A stretch of DNA of 25,873 nucleotides, taken from the NCBI RefSeq assembly GCF_000003605.2, contig NW_003139324.1:102029-127901 (forward strand), in the 5' to 3' direction. The translations under genes were made by a program, and so were the position numbers. The notes under the pieces are model-generated. The model was given only the letters and a program-made list of their open reading frames with translations. It was not told the DNA's origin and did not search any database. This stretch comes from Saccoglossus kowalevskii. Its lineage: Eukaryota; Hemichordata; Enteropneusta; Harrimaniidae. Below, piece by piece: positions 20,167 to 25,873 of this stretch (position 1 is the first letter of the stretch; each line of letters opens with the position of its first letter).

Positions 20167-20802
20167 ATGTTTGCATACTTAATGGATTTGGTAAATGGAG
20201 ATGTACGACTAGAAGACATGGAATGGCCAGCAATGTCAAATATAGAAGATAACTTAGAAAGAGATTGGCAAAACTGCAAATGGGTTTACATCAAGAAATA
20301 TCCAAAAAACAGAATGTCACCATCGATAAAAGATGCAGACATGTTGGCGTTAGAAGCAACGATGGCAGAATGGGACGAAGCAGTAGAATTTAAGGTCAGA
20401 CAAAATCACTTACCATTATTAGAAGATAGAAGACCAACAGAAAATGCTCGTAACTATCCAACGCGACTTGAGCTCTTCAATAAGCGGTATTTTAAGACCT
20501 TCGATAAAGAATATAAGCAGTTTCACGATTTCACTACAATAACAGAAAAGCACTTATACGAATGCCTAGCAGCTAAAGAAATCTTTGACATAAATTATCA
20601 AAACTTCAAAATAGAAGAACAACACTACAACGCTGTGGTAAACTTACATAAAAGAGAGAACAGCCCTGAAAGTATTTGGAAGAAAACACCAAACTATGAT
20701 GTACTAGAATTCACAATACCAAGAAACAGAGAATGGGCCAACTATGAAGGAAATTTAATGGAACGTATCAAAGACATGGAAAGAAGAGAGAAGTTATGCT
20801 GA
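20167..20802 (+). pseudogene. viral ORF 1, first part (211 codons), unrecognised
   Basis: The frame is open from 20,080 and has an ATG at 20,167. The protein is hydrophilic and rich in Asp/Glu/Lys/Asn, with pieces such as VRLEDMEWPAMSNIEDNLER and YPTRLELFNKRYFKTFDKEY. I do not recognise a domain; it lacks a helicase P-loop, so it is not an NS1 core. The frame ends at 20,800-20,802 because of a single-base shift near 20,795; the next frame carries on the same style of protein through to 21,335 with one stop near 20,861. Codon use (A in third positions) matches the capsid-like ORFs downstream, supporting common viral origin. It could be a VP N-terminal extension or an accessory protein. Confidence 0.5.
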
Positions 20803-20869
20803 CTACACAACGTGCTCAATGTGGGCTGCAAAATATAAAACATCTCTAATCGCGGAGAGTTAGATCCGC

Positions 20870-21554
20870 GTGGTTGAGGAAATAGAGGATGATATAATCG
20901 GATATAAAGAGTTCTTGTGGGGGTATGGCGTTGTGATCTACCGAAAGCCTATTTATAGTTGTATGAATACACGTCTACCAACAATTCCTGAAGAAGCAAA
21001 ACCATGTGCAGCATTAGATCATAAGAAAGCGTGTCACCATCTACAAAATGACGTAACAAGTCACACTTTATTTTACTTAAGAATCAAAGGCATACCGAGT
21101 CTGCATGTACGCGACACATTATTACCAATAAGATATAACAACCAAGTAGCAGAAGAAAGAAAATTATGGGGATGTCAAGATTTCGACACAACTGACGGCA
21201 ACATAATATTAAAACCAAACAAAGATTTGGGAGCAGATTTTCCACCAGAGCCATTAAAGCACGACCTGTATGCACCAGATGGTGAACTGATTGAAGAAGA
21301 AGATAACGCTCAATGGTTCATTGTAAGAACACCAGGTAAAACACTAAAACGAAAAAATACAATGTGTTAATAACGATATAAATTTACCATTACAGATGCA
21401 ATGACAACATTAACGTATAAAATGAGCCAACTTACAATATAATATCATTCCAGATAAAGTGGTACAGTTAACAGACGACGAAAGTGGAACCAGCTATCCA
21501 AACCAAAGAGAAAGAAAAGAAATTGACGATGAACTGGGTTATGATACTCAATAG
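20870..21554 (+). pseudogene. viral ORF 1, second part, with intron-like gap
   Basis: The frame is open at 20,870-21,335, includes several Cys residues (for example YSCMNTRLPTIPEEAKPCAA) and ends in an acidic stretch before a GTAAAA at 21,336. A second open piece at 21,454-21,554 begins after an ATTCCAG and reads VVQLTDDESG and ELGYDTQ to a TAG. The two pieces fit in phase (one base plus two), as if the 118 bp between them were an intron. Without splicing the frame runs to a stop at 21,368-21,370. Some densoviruses splice their structural messages, so this is plausible, but a chance GT/AG pair is not excluded. The function is unrecognised. Confidence 0.42.
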
Positions 21555-21773
21555 AGTTTATAACAATCCATTGACGAATATTTTTGCAATTGGTTTAATT
21601 AGTACTTTATTTCGAAATACTATTACGATGTTCGCATATTTACTTATAACATATCACTTTTTTTAAAAAAACATTTGTATTCACAGTGTTACAACAGTTA
21701 GAGTTTTATTAAATGTAATTAACTTATTACATTGTCTCTTCACTTTTACACGCACACACTTAGGTAGGTTATA
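21555..21773. other. spacer between viral ORFs
   Basis: This is AT-rich sequence with a T/A run near 21,660 and no convincing coding frame. An ORF that spans 21,484-21,666 begins out of frame in ORF 1 and is not called. Confidence 0.4.
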
Positions 21774-22079
21774 ATGTTTAAGTTTTCATTCCCTGGGTAT
21801 GAATTTGGCGGACCTGGTACAAACCTTAAAGAATACAAAAAAGCAAGGAGCAAGCAAGAAATATGCAAGGAGCACGATATACAATATGCCAATCCTAATA
21901 TCCCAACTTCGGTTTCAGACCAAATATTCATAGAAAGAATACAAAAAATACCAAATTGGAAATCATATTTAATGGCGTTCTCAATAAGAATGAAACAATT
22001 GGTTGATATGTATGTAATAGACACAGATAAAGTAATCCATATTTCGATAAAAAACAAACAGCCAAAAAATACAGTATAG
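21774..22079 (+). pseudogene. parvovirus VP1-type phospholipase A2 ORF
   Basis: The ATG at 21,774 opens 101 codons. Residues 7-16 hold PGYEFGGPGT, which matches the calcium-binding loop of the VP1 lipase (GPG followed by a small residue). Residues 30-38 hold the catalytic helix CKEHDIQYA, with the His-Asp pair and the downstream Tyr. A second helix around ADQ-like SDQIFIERI follows, as in the family. In parvoviruses this domain lets the particle leave the endosome during entry. Here the active-site residues look intact, but the ORF ends at 22,077-22,079, and a reading frame of similar character continues out of frame at 22,079-22,237, then shifts again. It is an inactivated N-terminal part of a capsid gene. 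Confidence 0.7.
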
Positions 22080-22425
22080 CTAAAAATAGAGAAGCAACAC
22101 CATACGACAATCCTGAATATGACGAAACTACAAAACAATATCATTTACGTATGGCAGGGAGGGTGATGGAAATAATAAAAGAAGACAAACATAATGAAAG
22201 ATACTTTGGGACAGGGTCTCATCAAAAAAATGCGATATAGAATAGCACAGGAATTGAGTAGAAAGAGAGATTACGACCCAAATTGGACAGTAGAAAATAC
22301 GAGAGAATATAAAAAATTTTGATTCGGTGAAAGACAAGATTTAAGTAAATATAATATAGATGAAACCGCTAATCCACGAGGACAAGAATATAACAGAAAT
22401 AACGAATTCCATGAAACATAATAAA
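22079..22425 (+). pseudogene. out-of-frame continuation after the lipase domain
   Basis: Two further open pieces in different frames follow the lipase ORF. One at 22,079-22,237 includes RMAGRVMEIIKEDKH. One begins near 22,229 and has a stop at 22,321-22,323, after which it stays readable to about 22,420. Both are Lys/Glu/Asn-rich like their neighbours and are best read as remains of one coding sequence broken by two or more single-base indels. No domain is recognised. Confidence 0.45.
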
Positions 22426-22459
22426 CAAAAGTACAAATACAATATACCAACACAACATA

Positions 22460-22561
22460 ATGCCAAAGGTGAAGAAAAAAGACAAAAACAACAACGAAGA
22501 AGACGAAATGCCACCAAGCAAGAACGGAAGAACCGATGCAAGAAGATGCGGCTGTGGATGA
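22460..22561 (+). pseudogene. start of a capsid-like ORF, lysine-rich
   Basis: The ATG at 22,460 opens MPKVKKKDKNNNEEDEMPPS and reaches a TGA at 22,559-22,561. A one-base shift near 22,530 would pass into the capsid-like frame at 22,536. A basic then acidic N-terminus is common in small capsid proteins. In densoviruses internal ATGs start the shorter VP forms, and this could be one. Confidence 0.42.
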
Positions 22562-22898
22562 AAACCCATCTTCAATTGGCTTTGAAGGAATTGGCTCGTA
22601 TGAGATGCCAATGTTCGCTAATAATGGACCAGGAGACAGGCCCAACGAAATGACATTTGCAAATACAATGCCAATATATATAGATAGACAAACAGCACAA
22701 AATCCAAAAGTATCATTTCACGCAGGAGTAAATATAGGAACAGGAGAAGAACCAGGACAAACAGACCACAAACTAAAAAGACAGAAGTTGATAAGATACA
22801 CACCAAACTGGTCATATGTAGGACACGATCATCTAATGCTAACACATGACTCAAGAAAGGACACTATCTATCAATGTATGCAAGAAGTTGGAGAATAA
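22536..22898 (+). pseudogene. capsid-like ORF, 120 codons
   Basis: The frame reads hydrophilic viral-type protein with Gly/Pro turns (SIGFEGIGSYEMPMF, NNGPGDRPNE) and a later GVNIGTGEEPGQTDHKL and RYTPNWSYVGHD. I infer capsid because it follows the VP1-type lipase in order and strand; the jelly-roll cannot be proven by eye. It ends at a TAA at 22,896-22,898, and the next ORFs are in other frames. The minus-strand ORFs across the same bases are hydrophobic shadows of the A-rich strand. Confidence 0.5.
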
Positions 22899-22909
22899 AA
22901 TGACACACA

Positions 22910-23107
22910 GTGAAATTCACAAATATTGTACCACTTGCAGAAACAGACATGACAAATCGAAAATCAATATTACACATTCCAAAACCTGTGTTATTTGTAT
23001 ACGAAGATAAAGGTAGACTAACTCCACAATTTCAATGGCACAAACTAAAAAACAAGAAAAATTCATTAATAGATAAATTAAAGAGACATATTCAACGTTA
23101 TCAGTGA
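22910..23107 (+). pseudogene. capsid-like fragment
   Basis: This open frame of about 65 codons includes IVPLAETDMTNRKS and FVYEDKGRLTPQFQWH. It is in a different frame from the preceding ORF (stop at 22,898) and ends at a TGA at 23,105-23,107; the next frame takes over at 23,121. Composition and order fit the same broken gene. Confidence 0.45.
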
Positions 23108-23120
23108 ATGGCGAACAAGA

Positions 23121-23630
23121 ATGTACACCTACCAAGATTTCAGAGACAGACTAACCATGAAAACATTAGAACTAAACTTATCTGACGAGTACTCAGACAG
23201 GTTTACTATGATAGATGCACTTAATAAAGAATTAGTCGGAAAGCCAGGATATGTAGAAAACGGGGTAAATGCACACGAAGAAAACAATACTGCCATACAA
23301 CAAGATCTAAGAATACCTAGCGAAGAAACAAGAAATTCAGCTAAACGTAGTTTAAACACGAGACAACAATTACTAGATATGATCCATGAAGAATGGAATC
23401 CTTTTGCTACTGGTAATGTAGTACCAGTAACAGCAGGAGATACACTTTTTTACAGCTATGACAAACCATCACCCTGGCATGCAGTTAATGACATGCCACA
23501 TAGATGGAGAGAACGACAAGCACAGCCATATGCAAAGGGAGAAGAAAACGGAGAAGGTAACAACCATACAGGCGACAAAATAAACAACAGTGATAAATCA
23601 ATAGTACATGCAGTGTTCGAAATTAACTGA
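23121..23630 (+). pseudogene. capsid-like ORF cut by the hAT insertion
   Basis: The frame is open for 169 codons. The viral part extends to 23,610, and the last codons come from the hAT terminus, which supplies the stop at 23,628-23,630. Features include SDEYSDRFTMIDALN and EEWNPFATGNVVPVT and a Trp/Pro-containing stretch near 23,470-23,510. The frame resumes without a shift after the transposon and its second target copy at 24,538. It is Asn/Glu/Thr-rich like the other viral ORFs. It is a capsid candidate by position only. Confidence 0.5.
23603..23610. repeat. hAT target-site duplication, left copy (AGTACATG)
   Basis: AGTACATG directly before the left terminal inverted repeat is repeated at 24,530-24,537 directly after the right one. 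Eight base pairs is the typical hAT target duplication length. Confidence 0.93.
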
Positions 23631-24529
23631 AAATCATAAAAGGCCCGAAGGACCTATGTCAAATTAAAACTGTAGGTCCTTCTCGCTAACTGTAGGCCCT
23701 GATATTTAACAAACAATGACTAAACGGATAATACAAGCTTGCAATTGCAAAACCTTTATTTACTAATTAATCAGGTATATTATCTGCAGCCTCAAAGAGG
23801 TCATCATCATTTCTTTCATCGTCACTAAACTCATCAAAATCTTCAGAAAAAAACACAGTCATTATCACTGGCAGACTCTGAATCTGACATGCATTTTGCA
23901 TCGTGTTCACAATCATTGGCGTCAGCCTCAGCTTCTACAAGGATCAATTCTGCTGCACGATCCTCGACAAGGCCGGCAATACATCACCTTGTTGTTGTTA
24001 TCAAATAGTAACCAGTCTTTGAACTCCGCCTGCCACCTAATTTGGAATGTGCGTGGTTTACGCCTAGACCGTTCGTATTCTTGCTGATTTTTTTCCTTTT
24101 TTGTGTAGTTTTCAGCGTGTTTGATGCAAATCAAAGATTGCGGAACATAAAATGTAAGCGCGAATTCTATTGGTTTGAATCGGAGGCTTGATCGGCCTAC
24201 AACCAATCAGATCGTTTGTTACAGTTCCCACGTTCGGCGCATTTCGCTATCATTCGGCAAGCTTGAATTATGACTCGTATGCCCAGGTCGATGAGTGATG
24301 CCATTTGTTGACCAAACGTGCAAGAGAACGCAATTTTGAAACAATTCTGGAGTTACTATCGATATTTATTATATATTTGGTCTTACAATCATACTAAATA
24401 ATGGAACGTGTTTTTTTTTAAATATAAATTTATTGTCGGTCACAAGGACTGATGGTTTTTCACAGCTCTAGGCCCTTTACACCCACTATGGGCGTGAGGC
24501 CGACGGACCGACGTTAATTTCGAACACTA
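23611..24529 (-). mobile_element. non-autonomous hAT transposon, 919 bp
   Basis: The left end CAGTGTTCGAAATTAAC and the reverse complement of the right end TAGTGTTCGAAATTAAC match at 16 of 17 bases, and an 8-bp AGTACATG flanks both ends. This is the standard hAT architecture. Inside, the minus strand keeps the N-terminal zinc-finger part of a transposase (23,928-24,206) and an acidic C-terminal tail (about 23,775-23,960), with an AATAAA at 23,760-23,755. The catalytic core is missing, so the element is an internal-deletion derivative mobilised in trans. Near the ends GGTCC/GGACC pieces recur (for example around 23,656, 23,683 and 24,504), possible subterminal transposase sites. It lies within the viral capsid-like gene. 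Confidence 0.9.
23928..24206 (-). pseudogene. hAT transposase N-terminal (TTF/BED-type zinc finger) remnant
   Basis: The minus-strand ATG at 24,206 opens 92 codons. After a basic region (EYERSRRKPR) comes RTFQIRWQAEFKDWLLFDNN and then VMYCRPC, which fits the TTF-type zinc finger of many hAT transposases (aromatic-Gln, Trp, Phe, Trp-Leu, then Met-Tyr-Cys-x-x-Cys). The finger binds the transposon ends. The frame ends at 23,928 shortly after the cysteine pair. The next frame (VEDRAAELILVEAEADAND) and a further one (DFDEFSDDERNDDDLFEAAD, then a stop near 23,772) give an acidic tail typical of a C-terminus, so hundreds of residues with the DDE core are deleted. A CCAAT box at about 24,202-24,207 may belong to its promoter. 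Confidence 0.6.
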
Positions 24530-24537
24530 AGTACATG
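24530..24537. repeat. hAT target-site duplication, right copy (AGTACATG)
   Basis: This is the second copy of the 8-bp target, identical to 23,603-23,610. Confidence 0.93.
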
Positions 24538-24705
24538 GAACTATTGTAGAACCAGTACTAAATTTATCACTGCCATGGCACACATACTGTCCACTAATAG
24601 ATTGGCCTGGTCATGATATAGCCAGAGACCAAAAAGATGGAAGTAATCTAGTTACCAGCGGAATGACTAATCCAGACGGAACCAGACAGTATAAATTCAG
24701 ATGTG
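24538..24705 (+). pseudogene. capsid-like fragment downstream of the hAT insertion
   Basis: The plus strand is open in the frame left at 23,610 and includes NLSLPWHTYCPLIDWPGHDI and TSGMTNPDGTRQYKFRC. The composition changes abruptly to a T-rich, poor frame near 24,705, which I take as the end of viral sequence. Aromatic, Pro and Gly residues suggest a folded protein, in keeping with a capsid, but no motif decides it. Confidence 0.5.
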
Positions 24706-25180
24706 ATTTGTTGTTGTCTTCCTGTTTTTTCGCGTATGTAACCTTGTGCCTTGATAAACTTGTTGTAACTCATGACTGGTAGTCTTAGCATCAACTCCTA
24801 TGTAGTATTGTAGTAGAAAGATGCCGAATGCTCAGCGGTTAATATACACGTCTTACCTGCTCGGTGTTTTGCGCCTAACTGCCAAATCACTTCAAATCCT
24901 TCTAATCCTCGCGCGATTGAACGTTCGCGCGTAATCGAATGTGTGCGCGAGTGCCCGTTCTACGCGCATGCGTGCGCGCTTAGTGCCGTAATTCTTACTG
25001 CGCAATAGAACTTGGCGTTGTGCCAAAGAAAACGCTATAGAGGACTCTCTCCACGGTCACTGGTCACGGTTGTTAACATCATGGTTAACAACCACCACAC
25101 ACAAAAATCGTCCTTATATTCTGACATCACACATCCGGCTCTTTAGTGTGTTGTCTCTTTTTATAGAAACTCACGGTTAT
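24706..25180. promoter_or_regulatory. CpG-rich stretch with NRF1-like site and a stem-loop
   Basis: From about 24,895 to 25,025 CpG is frequent (CCTCGCGCGATTGAACG, TTCGCGCGTAATCG). ACGCGCATGCGTGCGC at 24,962-24,977 is close to the NRF1 consensus with one mismatch. At about 25,067-25,093 GGTTGTTAAC and GTTAACAACC form a perfect 10-bp stem. It may be a host promoter or part of a repeat; no exon is visible next to it. Confidence 0.35.
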
Positions 25181-25240
25181 TGTTGGGGGACCCCTTGAAG
25201 GGGGGCTGAAGGGACCCCCCCCCCCAAAAAAAAAAAACTT
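25181..25240. repeat. G/C-tract hairpin followed by poly-C and poly-A
   Basis: Two GGGGG tracts and a C run of about 11 with an A run of about 12 follow each other. GGGGGACCCC and GGGGGG with GACCCCCC can fold into a stem. Homopolymers of this kind are unreliable in assemblies. Confidence 0.6.
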
Positions 25241-25289
25241 TCGTTGGCGCTTTGAATCATCATAGCGTTGGTTTTTTTGACCTCTTGTC

Positions 25290-25590
25290 CACCTTGTCTA
25301 TAGTCCGATCTAAGCGTCTTTTGTTGTTTGCCGACGATGGTGACTCGGGTGCTGGTGGTTTGGTAAAATACCTGACGATACGCATGGCAAAATACTTAAA
25401 AAATACAATTTATAAAACCTAATTGTAATACGTATTTTATATATACCCTTTGATTTGTTTGTAATTTTGAAACTTTTGTTGTTTTTGTTTATTTGTGTTT
25501 GTTTTTTCTGATCTGTATCCTTACCATACAGCACCCATTGATGGTACAGTTGTGTAATAAAGTTATTATTATTATTATTATTATTATTAT
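25290..25590 (+). mobile_element. possible 3' end of a retroelement with (ATT)n tail
   Basis: The stretch ends in GTGTAATAAAG followed by an (ATT)n microsatellite at about 25,563-25,590, which is the form of many CR1-type LINE or SINE 3' ends. No coding part is visible upstream, so the copy would be a short 5'-truncated one. It differs in sequence from the end of the LINE at 7,940. Confidence 0.4.
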
Positions 25591-25873
25591 GATTCGGAGA
25601 TCCAGGGCTATAGACAGTTCAACTGAACCAAATTTAAAAGATTTCACGTAAATTTTATTACATAAAAAAGAAAGTTGCAAGATAAACCACTTCATTGGAC
25701 GAAAGAAAATAAATGACGGCTATTGTCGGAAATAGATATGGATAGAATTATTGTTTACTATTTTTACTGATATTGTGTATCGTGTTATATTATTATACTG
25801 TTATATACATCGTTTGTACCGCCTAAAGCTTGAATGTAACAAAACGGGATACGACCTTGAACACTGTGCTATG
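25591..25873. other. no gene seen
   Basis: This is AT-rich sequence to the end of the window. The minus-strand ORFs that start here run through the (ATT)n repeat and are not called. Confidence 0.4.

Larger units (their letters stand above)
20130..24705 (+). mobile_element. endogenous parvovirus-like element (densovirus-like), structural region
   Basis: A block of plus-strand ORFs with strongly A-rich coding composition begins about 100 bp after the BEN exon donor. It includes a VP1-type phospholipase A2 signature (from 21,774) and capsid-like reading frames up to about 24,705, broken by frameshifts, stops and a hAT insertion (23,611-24,529). Parvoviruses are small ssDNA viruses whose capsid protein VP1 carries this lipase, and integrated copies are common in invertebrates. 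No NS1 with a superfamily 3 helicase motif and no terminal hairpins are visible, so this is a partial, inactive copy. The exact ends are uncertain, and the family assignment below Parvoviridae is inference. Confidence 0.68.

Noticed and set aside
21774-22079. Adintovirus/Polinton origin of the lipase ORF
   Set aside because: Similar lipase motifs may occur outside parvoviruses, but the following capsid-like frames and absence of other Polinton genes favour a parvovirus. Not excluded; a profile search would decide.
21746-23359. Many minus-strand ORFs with hydrophobic, membrane-like translations
   Set aside because: They are reverse readings of the A-rich viral coding strand, which turns Lys/Asn/Glu codons into Phe/Leu/Ile/Val; no family resemblance.
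25185-25240. Rho-independent terminator from the G/C hairpin and homopolymer
   Set aside because: The window is eukaryotic and the tail is poly-A rather than a T tract on the relevant strand; more likely a low-complexity artefact or repeat.

Overview
This window looks like nuclear DNA from an AT-rich animal genome, most likely an aquatic invertebrate; a mollusc-like host is a guess. The grounds are short phase-consistent exons with GT/AG borders in long AT-rich introns, a CR1/L2-like LINE relic, a hAT element, MITE-like hairpins and a parvovirus-like endogenous viral element (EVE). I see no bacterial operons, Shine-Dalgarno starts, rRNA, tRNA or CRISPR.

Layout. Positions 1-1,510 hold little beyond weak minus-strand coding traces. 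From about 1,510 to 15,500 there is a large imperfect inverted duplication. The left arm (about 1,510-6,340) and right arm (about 10,800-15,500) carry the same host exons in opposite orientations (left arm minus, right arm plus). They flank a spacer of about 4.4 kb with a decayed LINE (6,560-7,940), a degenerate repeat and a small CpG-richer segment with a possible first exon. The best shared exon is 126 nt long in both arms and differs by one residue. Neither arm keeps a complete gene: the left arm has a 47-nt deletion in one exon, and the right arm has a stop in the coiled-coil exon and a tandemly duplicated exon. One exon is a 24-bp tandem repeat with about 17 copies on the left and 2 on the right.

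Positions 15,500-20,030 continue the plus-strand host locus with an exon-like ORF at 15,812 and an exon at 19,886-20,026 that resembles the first part of a BEN domain. A broken copy of that exon lies at 16,384-16,443 inside a duplicated block of about 215 bp. Coiled coil plus BEN suggests that the exons may belong to one BEN-domain gene, but the exon chain is inferred.

About 100 bp after the BEN exon donor, an A-rich block on the same strand (about 20,130-24,705) carries broken viral ORFs. It has an unrecognised first ORF with an intron-like gap, a short ORF with the parvovirus VP1 phospholipase A2 signature, and capsid-like ORFs. No NS1 helicase is visible. The capsid region is split by a 919-bp non-autonomous hAT element (23,611-24,529) with 17-bp terminal inverted repeats and a perfect 8-bp target duplication, and the viral frame resumes after it. 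The order of events is therefore viral integration first, hAT insertion later. The right end (24,706-25,873) has a CpG-rich promoter-like stretch, a G/C hairpin and an (ATT)n-tailed retroelement-like end.
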